A DNA stretch of 64,000 bases. Source: Bacteroidota bacterium. GTDB lineage: Bacteria > Bacteroidota > Bacteroidia > Bacteroidales > JACABE01. Shown in pieces: positions 44,221 to 53,600 of this stretch. A model generated the notes under the pieces. The model was not told the DNA's origin. It saw nothing but the letters and a program-made list of their open reading frames with translations, and searched no databases. Position numbers and translations under genes: made by a program. Within the stretch, counting starts at the first letter, position 1. Each line of letters starts with the position of its first letter. Location: assembly GCA_013377005.1 (NCBI GenBank), contig JACABE010000006.1, positions 1 through 64,000 of the forward strand, in the 5' to 3' direction.

Positions 44221-45492
44221 CTAATCTATAATATCAAACTTAGTGTAGGTTTGCAATGCTTTGGGAATACGAATTCCTTCTGCAGTTTGATTGTTTTCTA
44301 ACAAAGCTGCCACTATTCTTGGTAACGCCAACGCACTGCCATTTAGTGTGTGAGCCAAGTGGATTTTTCCGTTGGTATCTTTAAACCTCAATTTCATTCG
44401 GTTGGCTTGGAAACTTTCAAAATTAGAAACAGAACTTACTTCTAACCATTTTTGTTGTGCTGCAGAATATACTTCAAAATCGTAGGTTAAAGCAGATGTA
44501 AAACTCATATCTCCACCGCAAAGTCTTAATATTCTGAATGGCAATTCAAGCTTACGAAGCAAAGTAGCCACATACTCTTTCATTTGCTCTAAAGTTTCAT
44601 AAGATTTATCCGGATGTTGAATTTGAACAATTTCCACTTTGTCAAACTGATGCAAACGGTTCAAACCTCTTACATCTTTACCGTAAGAGCCGGCTTCTCT
44701 GCGAAAACAGGCTGAATAGGCGGTATTTTTGATAGGAAATTGTTTTTCTTCAACAATTACATTTCGATAAATATTCGTAATCGGCACTTCGGCTGTTGGA
44801 ATTAAATACAGATTATCAATAGTAGCATGGTACATTTGGCCTTCTTTATCGGGTAACTGACCAGTTCCATAGCCAGAAGCTTCATTTACCATCAATGGTG
44901 GTTGGATTTCTAAATAGCCATTTTCAGAAGCATTGTCTAAAAAGAAATTAATCAAGGCACGTTGCAATTTTGACCCCTTTCCCTTGTAAACAGGAAATCC
45001 TGCTCCGGTAATTTTATTTCCCAGTTCAAAATTAATAATATCATATTTTGTGCATAAATCCCAATGAGGTACTGCTCCTTCATACAATTGAGGGATTTCG
45101 CCTTCCTGATGAATATTCTCATTCTGCTCAGCAGATTTACCTCTTGGCACAGAATGATGAGGTAGATTTGGTATTTGAACCAACGTCTGATTGAGTGTAT
45201 TTTCAATATCTTCCAGCTTTTCACTTAATTCTTTGGAAATAACTTTTAAATCAGCAGTTTTAGTTTTTAAGTCGTTGGCTTCGGCTTGTTTGCCCGATTT
45301 AAATAAAATACCAATTTCCTTTGCCAAATTATTAGCTTCAGCCAAGCTATCGTCTAATTTTTTTTGTGTTTCGCGACGGTTGTTATCCAATGTTATTACT
45401 TCTTGGATAATTTCAATTGCGTTAAAATTTTTAACAGCAAGCCTGTCAATAACTTCCTGTGTGTTTTCGCGAATAAAATTTAATTGTAACAT
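44221..45492 (-). CDS. serS: seryl-tRNA synthetase
   Basis: This 423-residue class II synthetase charges tRNA-Ser. The N-terminal antiparallel coiled-coil arm that grips the long variable arm of tRNA-Ser occupies about residues 30-105 (LDNNRRETQKKLDDSLAEANNLAKEI). Class II motif 2 is FRREAGSYGKDVRGLNRLHQFDKVE, and motif 3 is in LNGSALALPRIVAALLENNQ. Length and motifs are complete. A minus-strand -7 box TAACTTTG (45515-45522) gives a short leader. It heads the row leading to rsmA. Confidence 0.97.
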   Translation of the reverse strand: MLQLNFIRENTQEVIDRLAVKNFNAIEIIQEVITLDNNRRETQKKLDDSLAEANNLAKEIGILFKSGKQAEANDLKTKTADLKVISKELSEKLEDIENTLNQTLVQIPNLPHHSVPRGKSAEQNENIHQEGEIPQLYEGAVPHWDLCTKYDIINFELGNKITGAGFPVYKGKGSKLQRALINFFLDNASENGYLEIQPPLMVNEASGYGTGQLPDKEGQMYHATIDNLYLIPTAEVPITNIYRNVIVEEKQFPIKNTAYSACFRREAGSYGKDVRGLNRLHQFDKVEIVQIQHPDKSYETLEQMKEYVATLLRKLELPFRILRLCGGDMSFTSALTYDFEVYSAAQQKWLEVSSVSNFESFQANRMKLRFKDTNGKIHLAHTLNGSALALPRIVAALLENNQTAEGIRIPKALQTYTKFDIID

Positions 45493-45514
45493 AATTTAGA
45501 TTATTTTTAAAAGG

Positions 45515-45522
45515 CAAAGTTA
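45515..45522 (-). promoter_or_regulatory. serS promoter -7 box
   Basis: On the minus strand this reads TAACTTTG (TAnnTTTG), 22 bases before the serS ATG, beyond the terminator of the upstream ribosomal-protein genes. Confidence 0.5.
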
Positions 45523-45575
45523 ATAAAAAAGTCGGAAGCTGAGCCGTCCTCTTTATATGCAGCATAAAACAAAAA

Positions 45576-45602
45576 AATCTCCCAATGGTTAATTAGGAGA
45601 TT
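45576..45602 (-). terminator. terminator of rplU-rpmA
   Basis: AATCTCC (45576-45582) pairs with GGAGATT (45596-45602); on the minus strand the stem is followed by TTTTTT. It lies 30 bases after the rpmA stop and separates the ribosomal-protein unit from serS. Confidence 0.75.
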
Positions 45603-45631
45603 AAAATATTTTAAAGTAAAATAGTGAATGC

Positions 45632-45895
45632 TTAGTTAACGTCTATAGGGCTAACAGATACGAAAGATTTATTATCTCTTCTTCGTTTGAATTCAACTAC
45701 ACCATCTACCAATGCAAAAATTGTATGATCTTTTCCTAAACCTACATTGAGACCTGGGTTATGAACAGTACCTCTTTGTCTTACGATAATATTTCCGGCT
45801 GTAGCTAATTGACCGCCATATATCTTGATACCCAAGCGTTTACTGTGGGATTCTCTACCGTTGCTTGAACTACCAGCACCTTTTTTATGAGCCAT
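45632..45895 (-). CDS. rpmA: 50S ribosomal protein L27
   Basis: This 87-residue ribosomal protein reaches toward the peptidyl-transferase centre. The N-terminus [24 protein letters not shown] and the segment [17 protein letters not shown] are diagnostic. The start with MAHKKG directly, without a cleaved N-terminal extension, is the usual non-Firmicutes form. It follows rplU by 46 bases. Confidence 0.98.
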   Translation of the reverse strand: MAHKKGAGSSSNGRESHSKRLGIKIYGGQLATAGNIIVRQRGTVHNPGLNVGLGKDHTIFALVDGVVEFKRRRDNKSFVSVSPIDVN

Positions 45896-45941
45896 AATAT
45901 AAATATTTTAATCCTGAAAGTCAGGAATGTTTTACAATAAA

Positions 45942-46253
45942 TTATAAACTAATTTGTTCAATTTGAATTTGAGTCAAATATTGACGATGACCATTACATT
46001 TTTGATAACCTTTTCTTCTTTTTTTCTTAAAAACAAGAACTTTATCGCCACGTAAATGAGAAAGAACTTTAGCCGTAACTTTAGCACCAGCAACTACCGG
46101 AGTTCCTACGTTTATTTTACCTTCTTCTTCAGTTAGGAATATTTCGTTAAATTCAACATTAGCACCTTCTTCTGCTTCCAAACGGTGAACAAATACCTTT
46201 TGGTCTTTCTTCACTTTAAATTGTTGACCGGCTATATCTACTATTGCGTACAT
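45942..46253 (-). CDS. rplU: 50S ribosomal protein L21
   Basis: This 103-residue large-subunit protein binds 23S rRNA. MYAIVDIAGQQFKVKKDQKVFVHRL and the C-terminal KKKRRKGYQKCNGHRQYLTQIQI are characteristic. It is the first gene of the rplU-rpmA unit, with a minus-strand -7 box TAATTTTG at 46293-46300. Confidence 0.98.
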   Translation of the reverse strand: MYAIVDIAGQQFKVKKDQKVFVHRLEAEEGANVEFNEIFLTEEEGKINVGTPVVAGAKVTAKVLSHLRGDKVLVFKKKRRKGYQKCNGHRQYLTQIQIEQISL

Positions 46254-46418
46254 TATTATAGTATTTTGATTTTTCTTTTTTTATTGGGAGTGCAAAATTA
46301 AACAAATTATTTTAATTACCAATATTTTTATCTAAAAAATTATATTTTCAAGCTGATAATTAAATAATTATTTTATTTACAGCTTATTATAAAACAAAGT
46401 CATGTTAATAAGTTTGAT

Positions 46419-47786
46419 TTATTTGTTGATAACTTTTTTGAAAAATGTATTTTCTTTTGTTTTTATCTGCATAAAATAAATTCCTTTTGCCAAACCTGTC
46501 AGACGGATGGTGTGATTAATTTCTTGCTGATCTTTAAAAAACATTTTACGAACAATTTTCCCAGTAATATCAGAAATATTAACACTAACATCCTGAGGCT
46601 GATTCAACGAAATATTCAATTGATAGGCATTTTCATTGCCAGAAGGGATTAACTCAAAAGTGTTACCTTTGTTTTCTGTTACACCTTGTGTATTACCAAT
46701 CTGAATTGTTTGAATAAAGGTGTTAACCTGATAATAATTGTGTGCCTCTAATTTCACTTCATAAGTTCCATCTCCATTATATATATGGGTTACAGAAGTA
46801 TTATTGGTAAAAATGCTATCAGTTGTTCCATCCCCAAAATCCCATACAAAGTATCTTGCCCAATTAGTAGTATTATTAAAAGTTACCATATTTCCATTTA
46901 CAATTGAGGAAAAATTAGCAATAGGCATACTTGCATAACCGTAAAAACTTTTAATTTTCAAAAATACACCGGAATCGTATGCCCGATCTCCTGCATCAGC
47001 TACACCCACTTTGAAGTGATAGGATTGTCCTGGAGTAACCACTTGCTGTAATAAAAAAGGTGTAGTATAACCATCATATTGCAGGTTTTGTCCTCCTAAA
47101 TTGTTAATATAATAAGATGAATTTACGGAGTCATTCACATTATCAATCGTTATTGGCATATTTGTACCTGGTATTAACGCAAGATTTTGGTTTACAAAAA
47201 GTCCTCCTAATGGATTTGGGCCATTTATGAAAAATCCAAATACATCATTAAACTGTGTATTTACAAATTCAGGATATTCTTCTGAACCAAAAACAAATCT
47301 ACAGGCAATTAATGTATCGGTTAATGGTGTAAAATCGAATTCCAAAACAGCGGCTTCTGTGAGTGTGTGGTTGGGTATTAATGATTGCAAAGTCGAATCA
47401 AAATATACGCTTGTATTAGTTGGTGCTGTCATTGATCCTGTATTATTTGGACCTATTGCACCTGTGACACCTCCTGTAGAAATAATGATGCCCGTATCTA
47501 TCCCAAATGAAGGAGTAAGACCTGAAAATTCATAGTAACCTATCATTTCACCGATTATAGCTGTATCATTACCATTAAATTTTACATTGGAAATTGTAAC
47601 ACCGGGACCAGAAAGATAATTTGCAATTAAACTTAAATTATTGATTGGCGTTATTACCAAAGCATTGGTTGCTTTTGCATTATTTACATTGCAATCAGGT
47701 TGGCGTAAGGATTTCTGAGAAAACAAGCTAAAGGATATAAATACCAATGCTGTTAAAAGTGTAAATTTTATGCTCATATTTTTCAA
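46419..47786 (-). CDS. secreted choice-of-anchor-L protein with PKD and T9SS domains
   Basis: This is a 455-residue secreted protein. A signal peptide occupies about residues 1-23 (FSLFSQ). The choice-of-anchor-L domain (about 45-285) is marked by IDTGIIISTGGVTGAIGPNN, AAVLEFDFTPLTDTLIACRFVFGSEEYPEFV and YHFKVGVADAGDRAYDSGVFL. A PKD domain follows (WARYFVWDFGDGTTDS, near 315). The final ~75 residues with PSGNENAYQLNISL, DITGKIVRKMFF and LAKGIYFMQIKT form a type A T9SS sorting domain. Such proteins are surface-attached and adhesin-like; the ligand is unknown. The gene stands alone. Confidence 0.9.
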   Translation of the reverse strand: MKNMSIKFTLLTALVFISFSLFSQKSLRQPDCNVNNAKATNALVITPINNLSLIANYLSGPGVTISNVKFNGNDTAIIGEMIGYYEFSGLTPSFGIDTGIIISTGGVTGAIGPNNTGSMTAPTNTSVYFDSTLQSLIPNHTLTEAAVLEFDFTPLTDTLIACRFVFGSEEYPEFVNTQFNDVFGFFINGPNPLGGLFVNQNLALIPGTNMPITIDNVNDSVNSSYYINNLGGQNLQYDGYTTPFLLQQVVTPGQSYHFKVGVADAGDRAYDSGVFLKIKSFYGYASMPIANFSSIVNGNMVTFNNTTNWARYFVWDFGDGTTDSIFTNNTSVTHIYNGDGTYEVKLEAHNYYQVNTFIQTIQIGNTQGVTENKGNTFELIPSGNENAYQLNISLNQPQDVSVNISDITGKIVRKMFFKDQQEINHTIRLTGLAKGIYFMQIKTKENTFFKKVINK

Positions 47787-47930
47787 TTTTATTTGTGAAT
47801 ATTAGACAAATGTATTGTAAAAAGTAATATCCTTTTCCAAAATTTTGGTAAAGTTAGTTCTTTTACGTTCAAATCATTAAATATTTAGAAAATTTTTCAA
47901 TTTTTTTTTAATTTTGTAAAAAAGAAAACT

Positions 47931-49349
47931 ATGGAAATTTACCCAATATACGCTGGTGGCGAATTTGTAACAACTAATCATAAACTAAACGTTATCAATT
48001 CTTTTGATGGCGAAATATTTGCTCAAACCTATCTGGCAGATGCATTCGTTCTCGAAAAAGCAATCTTAGCTGCTGAAAATGCTTTGCCAATTATGAAAGC
48101 TTTACCTTCTTGCGAGAAATATACTATTTTGATGGAAATTGCATCAGAAATGAAATGCAATGAAAACCATTTAGCAGAATTATTGGCAATGGAGGCATGC
48201 AAGCCAATAAAATATGCTTTAGCAGAAATAGGAAGGGCAGTACAAACGATTATTGTCGCTGCTGAAGAGTCTAAACGATTGCAAGGTGAATATATGTCGA
48301 TAGATTGGACAGCAGCAGGGAAGGGAAAAGAAGGCTGGGTAAAATATTTTCCGGTGGGCTTAGTTGCAGGTATTGCACCCTTTAATTTTCCAATAAATTT
48401 GGCTGTTCATAAAATAGCTCCTGCTATAGCCTCCAGATGTTCTATTATTTTAAAACCTGCAAGCTCAACTCCCCTTTCCACGCTTGAATTTGCTAAAATT
48501 GTTGATAAAACTTCATTGCCAAAAGGAGCATTATCTATTTTACCCATGGACAGAAATGCAGGCAATCAATTGGTAACGGACGAAAGATTTAAATTGCTAA
48601 CATTCACAGGGTCTCCTGAAGTGGGTTGGAAAATGAAGAATGATGCCGGAAAGAAAAAGGTAGTGTTGGAATTAGGTGGAAATGCAGGTGTTATTATAAC
48701 TAAAACTGCGAATATTGATGTGGCTGTGGCAAAATGCGTTGTAGGTGGTTTTGCTTATTCCGGACAAGTTTGTATTCACGCACAACGAATGTATGTACAT
48801 ATTGATATATTTGAGGAATTTACACAAAAATTTACTGAAGCTGTAAAATTATTAAAACAAGGCAATCCATTGGATATGCAAACAGATATTTCGGCAATGA
48901 TAGACGAAAACAATGCAATTCGTGTGGAAGAGTGGGTAAGTGAAGCAGTAAATAGCGGTGCAAAAATTATTTGCGGCGGCAATAGAAACGGAGCTTTTTA
49001 TCCACCAACTGTTTTAACTGATACACATAAAGACATGAAAGTATGTGCGCTGGAAGTTTTTGGTCCTGTAGTTACACTTGAACCGTATCATAACTTTAAT
49101 GATGCTGTAGAATTTGTAAACGATAGTCGGTTTGGTTTGCAGGCAGGCGTTTTTACAAACGAAATTAGTGAGATGAATCAAGCATTTAGTCTGTTGGAAG
49201 TAGGTGGTGTAATTATTAACGATGTTCCTACCTTTCGAGTAGACCATGCACCGTATGGAGGAATTAAAGATTCTGGATTGGGTAGAGAAGGGGTTAAATA
49301 TGCTATTCAGGATATGATGGAGGCTAAAATATTAATAAAACCTATGTAG
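47931..49349 (+). CDS. NAD(P)-dependent aldehyde dehydrogenase
   Basis: The 472-residue enzyme oxidises an aldehyde to a carboxylate. NAD-binding elements are GLVAGIAPFNFPINLAVHKIAPAIASRCSIILKPAS and FTGSPEVGWKMK. The catalytic Glu lies in LELGGNAG, and the catalytic Cys in YSGQVCIHAQR (near residue 283). The C-terminal EVFGPVVTLE and GGIKDSGLGREG are typical. It is close to the non-phosphorylating glyceraldehyde-3-phosphate and lactaldehyde dehydrogenase groups; the substrate is not determined. It is monocistronic, with a -7 box TAATTTTG at 47909-47916 and a leader of about ten bases. Confidence 0.93.
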   Translation: MEIYPIYAGGEFVTTNHKLNVINSFDGEIFAQTYLADAFVLEKAILAAENALPIMKALPSCEKYTILMEIASEMKCNENHLAELLAMEACKPIKYALAEIGRAVQTIIVAAEESKRLQGEYMSIDWTAAGKGKEGWVKYFPVGLVAGIAPFNFPINLAVHKIAPAIASRCSIILKPASSTPLSTLEFAKIVDKTSLPKGALSILPMDRNAGNQLVTDERFKLLTFTGSPEVGWKMKNDAGKKKVVLELGGNAGVIITKTANIDVAVAKCVVGGFAYSGQVCIHAQRMYVHIDIFEEFTQKFTEAVKLLKQGNPLDMQTDISAMIDENNAIRVEEWVSEAVNSGAKIICGGNRNGAFYPPTVLTDTHKDMKVCALEVFGPVVTLEPYHNFNDAVEFVNDSRFGLQAGVFTNEISEMNQAFSLLEVGGVIINDVPTFRVDHAPYGGIKDSGLGREGVKYAIQDMMEAKILIKPM

Positions 49350-49365
49350 ATTTTTAAAGTATTTC

Positions 49366-49396
49366 TTTGTTAGATAAAAAAAAAGTATTAATTTTG
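49366..49396 (+). promoter_or_regulatory. tRNA-Gln promoter, full Bacteroidota consensus
   Basis: TTTG (49366-49369), 19 bases, then TAATTTTG (49389-49396) is a complete -33/-7 promoter for the phylum. The tRNA begins 19 bases after the box. Confidence 0.8.
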
Positions 49397-49414
49397 CACC
49401 CTCAATTTGAAGAT

Positions 49415-49485
49415 TGACCTATTGTGTAATGGTAGCACAACAGTTTTTGGTACTGTCTGTCTAGGTTCGAATCCTGGTAGGTCAA
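49415..49485 (+). tRNA. tRNA-Gln (anticodon UUG)
   Basis: The 71-base cloverleaf has acceptor stem TGACCTA with TAGGTCA (perfect), anticodon stem ACAGT with ACTGT around TTTTGGT (anticodon TTG), T-arm CTAGG with CCTGG around TTCGAAT (one G-U), and discriminator A at 49485. CCA is not encoded. It reads CAA and, by wobble, CAG. Confidence 0.96.
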
Positions 49486-49497
49486 CAAACATCATAA

Positions 49498-49533
49498 AAA
49501 AGGCTTGTAAATCCATGGATTTGCAAGCCTTTT
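49498..49533. terminator. bidirectional terminator, tRNA-Gln / lspA
   Basis: A 17-bp stem with one G-U pair (49498-49514 with 49517-49533) has a two-base centre, and A-runs before it and T-runs after it. It ends the tRNA transcript and, on the minus strand, the ileS - dksA-like - lspA transcript, whose last stop is at 49564. Confidence 0.88.
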
Positions 49534-49563
49534 GCTTTATACTCTTTTATGAGATTGAGACAA

Positions 49564-50202
49564 CTAAACAGTCAAGCTTTCTTTGCCGTTTTCTAAATCT
49601 TTTGTACTCTTAAAAAATCTTTTTTGGAAAATAATTAACATCACTACGCCCACAGAGATGGAAGAATCTGCTATATTAAAAACCGGACGAAAAAAGATAA
49701 ATTCATCTCCGCCCCAAAATGGAATCCAATTTGGATAATGACCTTGTAAAATTGGAAAGTACAACATGTCAACCACTTTCCCATGCAGAAAAGTTCCATA
49801 ACCACCATCAGCTGGGAATAATTGAGCTATATTAAAATAACTTTCATTAAAAATTAATCCATAAAAAGCACTATCGATGATATTTCCGATAGCGCCGGCA
49901 AAAATCAATGACATACAAACAATGTAGAGTTTGTCAGTGTTTTCTTTGATTAATTTAAGTAAATACCAACCAATACCAGCTACAGCTAAAATTCTGAAAA
50001 GGCTTAATATTAATTTACCATAACCACCTCCAAACTTCATCCCGAAAGCCATGCCTTCGTTTTCAGTAAAATGAATGATAAACCAGTTACTACCAAATAC
50101 ATGGATTTCATCTCCAAGTTGCATAGTCGTTTTTACCCAAATCTTTACAACTTGATCTATTAAAAGAACAAGAAAAATGATAAGGATGGACTTTTTTAAC
50201 AT
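49564..50202 (-). CDS. lspA: lipoprotein signal peptidase
   Basis: This 212-residue inner-membrane aspartic protease cleaves the signal peptide from diacylglyceryl-modified prolipoproteins. The two catalytic Asp residues lie in GNIIDSAFYG and FNIADSSISVGV, preceded by FTENEGMAFGM. It has four membrane helices plus a periplasmic insert (NESYFNIAQLFPADGGYGTF), the longer form usual in Bacteroidota (E. coli: 164 residues). It acts after Lgt, encoded at 56.5 kb. It is the last gene of the ileS row, 13 bases after the DksA-like gene. Confidence 0.96.
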   Translation of the reverse strand: MLKKSILIIFLVLLIDQVVKIWVKTTMQLGDEIHVFGSNWFIIHFTENEGMAFGMKFGGGYGKLILSLFRILAVAGIGWYLLKLIKENTDKLYIVCMSLIFAGAIGNIIDSAFYGLIFNESYFNIAQLFPADGGYGTFLHGKVVDMLYFPILQGHYPNWIPFWGGDEFIFFRPVFNIADSSISVGVVMLIIFQKRFFKSTKDLENGKESLTV

Positions 50203-50215
50203 CTACTGAAGTTTT

Positions 50216-50626
50216 TTATTTTTTTGAATTTTGCGAAAGTTTTGCATCAATGCTCAGGGTTGCATGTGGTACAATTCTCAACCTTTCTTTAGAAATCAGT
50301 TTGCCTGTTTCTCTGCAAATTCCATAGGTTTTGTTTTCAATTCTAATTAACGCATTTTCTAAAGATTGAATAAACTTATCCTGACGTGCTGCTAATTTTG
50401 AGTTTTCTTCTTTGGACATTACCTGATAACCTTCTTCTAATACTTTGAAAGTAGGAGAAGTATCCATTATATCATTTCCTCCAGTAGTAGTAAAAGCTTC
50501 GGTAAGAATTTCTAAATCCTGACGTGCTTTTTCAAGTTTTTTCAAAATTATTTCTTTGAATTCTTGTAATTCTTCATCAGAATATCTGGTCTTTGCAGAT
50601 TCCTGTTCATTTTCTTTATTTATCAT
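50216..50626 (-). CDS. TraR/DksA-family protein with degenerate zinc finger
   Basis: The 136-residue protein has an N-terminal coiled coil (DEELQEFKEIILKKLEKARQDLEIL), the acidic tip region and the C-terminal globular segment YGICRETGKLISKERLRIVPHATLSIDAK. DksA modulates RNA polymerase at ribosomal and other promoters through the secondary channel. Here only one of the four zinc-binding Cys remains (YGIC); the rest read T, H and L, the form I regard as usual for Bacteroidota, so zinc binding is doubtful while the fold is probably kept. It lies between ileS and lspA, an arrangement widely conserved in the phylum. Confidence 0.9.
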   Translation of the reverse strand: MINKENEQESAKTRYSDEELQEFKEIILKKLEKARQDLEILTEAFTTTGGNDIMDTSPTFKVLEEGYQVMSKEENSKLAARQDKFIQSLENALIRIENKTYGICRETGKLISKERLRIVPHATLSIDAKLSQNSKK

Positions 50627-50644
50627 AACTCTCTGTTTTTTTAA

Positions 50645-53600
50645 TCATATTTTACAAATACCAATGAAAATTTTAATTTCATCCGATAATTCAACCTCAA
50701 CTTTATTTTCATTGCTGATTGTCTCAACCAACTTTATTGATTCAGATAAAGTTTCTGAACAAATATACGAATAATTATTGGTCAAAGGTAAACTAATTGT
50801 ATCGTTTTTTTCAATTTCTACAGAAATTTTATCAGTAACTTCAAAATTAAGCTCTTTACGAAGATTTTGAATACGATTTACCAATTCTCTGGCAATTCCT
50901 TCTTCTTTTAATTGTTCTGTTAAAGTTATATCTAAAGCTACAGTTAATACGCCCATGTTTGAGACTACCCAACCAGGAATATCTTCGGTAATAATTTCAA
51001 CATCAGATAATAATAAATCAACTGTTTCGCCTTCTACATAAAATTGGTATAAGCCTTCTGTTTCCATTTTTGTAATATCTTCCTGTTTGAAACTCTCAAC
51101 TACAGCAGCTATTTGTTTCATCAATTTACCATATTTTGGCCCTAATGTTTTAAAATTAGGTTTGATTTTTTTCACTAAAATACCTGCTGTTTCTGATAAA
51201 TATTCAATTTCTTTGATATTTACTTCCGAAAGTATTAAATTTTCAACTGCCTGAACTTGTTTTTTGAACTTATCACTGCTTACCGGCAGCATAATTTTAT
51301 TCAATGGTTGGCGTACACGAAGATTGGTCTTTTTTCTCAAAGACAACACCATTGATGTGATTTGCTGAGCCAATTGCATTCTCTCTTCTAAGTCTTTATC
51401 AATAAAAGCTTCGTTGGCAACAGGAAAATCAGTTAAATGAATTGATTCAGCTTTTATTTTTCCTGTTATCGAATTCAAATCAGTAAACAACCTATCCGTA
51501 AAAAAAGGCGCGATAGGGGCGGATAATTGAGCAACCGTATTTAAACATTGATACAATGTTTGATAAGCTGATATTTTGTCAGAAGTATATTCACCTTTCC
51601 AAAAACGGCGACGGCATAAACGAACATACCAGTTACTTAAGTATTCATCTACAAAATTTTGTATAAACCTTCCTGCTTTTGTAGGTTCATAGTCAGCATA
51701 ACTTTCATCTACATTTTTAATCAACGTATTTAGCTCCGATAATATCCATCGATCAATTTCAGGACGTTCGTTGATTGAAATTTCAGCTTCTTTATAAGTA
51801 AATCCATCGATATTGGCATACAATGCAAAGAAACTATAAGTATTATATAAAGTGCCAAAGAATTTACGTTGAACCTCTCCAATTCCTTCCAAATCGAATT
51901 TTAAATTATCCCAAGGTTGTGCATTGGTAATCATATACCAACGAGTAGCATCTGGGCCATATTTTTCGATAGTTTCAAATGGGTCAACGCCATTCCCCAA
52001 ACGTTTCGACATTTTATTACCGTTTTTATCCAATACCAACCCATTAGAAACAACAGTTTTATATGCTACTGAATCGAATAACATTACAGCAATAGCATGG
52101 AGTGTAAAGAACCAACCACGTGTTTGATCAACACCTTCTGCTATAAAATCTGCAGGAAAATTAGGTACCTTCTCTCCTTCAATATTTTTAGGGTAATTCT
52201 GCTGAGCATAAGGCATGGCTCCTGAATCGAACCAAACATCAATTAAATCAGATTCGCGTTGCATTTTTTCGCCTTTGCTTGATACCAAAAAGATATTATC
52301 AACAAACGGACGGTGCAAATCGAAACTATTATAATCCATAGAAGCATAAGGATTTGTTTTCATAAATCCTGCTACAATAGATTTCTCAATTTCCTGATTT
52401 AGTTCTTCGATAGAACCAATACATATTTCTTCGCTGCGATCTTCGGTAACCCAAATTGGTAGTGGTGTGCCCCAATAGCGTGAACGGGAAAGATTCCAAT
52501 CCACTAAGTTTTCCAACCAATTTCCAAATCTTCCTGTTCCGGTGGCTTCTGGTTTCCAGTTGATTGTTTTATTGAGTTCTATCATTCTTTCTTTTACCGC
52601 AGTGGTTTTTATAAACCAGGAATCCAAGGGATAATAAAGTATAGGTTTATCTGTTCTCCAGCAATGTGGATATGAATGTTCGTATTTTTCGGTTTTGAAA
52701 GCTTTGTTTTCTTTTTTAAGCTTAACTATTATTTCAACATCTACGCTTTCGTCGGTTTTGGGATCGAAATCAAGTTTGTATTCCGATTTCACAAATTTTC
52801 CGGCAAACTCTCCCATTTCTGCAATAAACTTTCCTTGTTTATCAACCATGGTTAATGAACCAATGCCATTTTGTTTGGCAACTCGAAAGTCGTCAGCACC
52901 AAAGCTTGGGGCAATATGTACAATTCCTGTACCATCTTCAGTAGTAACGAAATCGCCAATGACTACTCGAAAAGCGTCTCCATTTTCAGGTTGTGTATAA
53001 GGCATTAATTGTTCGTAGTTAATGCCATTCAGTTGACTTCCTTTGAATTCTGCAACTATTTCAAATGGTATATTCTTATCACCCTGACTGTATGCATCCA
53101 ATGGTATTTCAGCATTTTTTTCAGGGAAATATTTATTTACTAAATCTTTTCCCAGAATAACCGTTATCGGCAAACCTGTATAAGGATTATATGTTCTTAT
53201 TTTTACATAAGTAATGCTCTTTCCAACCGCTAAGGCTGTATTAGAAGGTAAAGTCCATGGAGTAGTTGTCCATGCTAAAAAGGATAATTCACCTAGATTA
53301 TTGTCGAACAAAAAGGAAGATTTTTGGTTGTTTACAATTTTAAATTGAGCAACTACCGTATTATCTTTTACATTTTTGTAGCAACCCGGTTGATTCAATT
53401 CATGCGTACTTAAACCAGTACCGGCAGCAGGTGAGTAAGGTTGTATAGAATAACCTTTATACAACAGACCTTTTTCATACAATTTGCGCAGCAAATACCA
53501 GCAGGACTCAATATATTTATTGTCGAAAGTAATATAAGGATCTTCTAAATCAACCCAATAGCCGATTTTACGGGTTAAATCGTCCCACAAATCTTTATAT

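Noticed and set aside
47227-47535. Plus-strand 102-codon frame inside the choice-of-anchor-L gene
   Set aside because: It is antisense to a protein with clear domains, and its translation is low-complexity.
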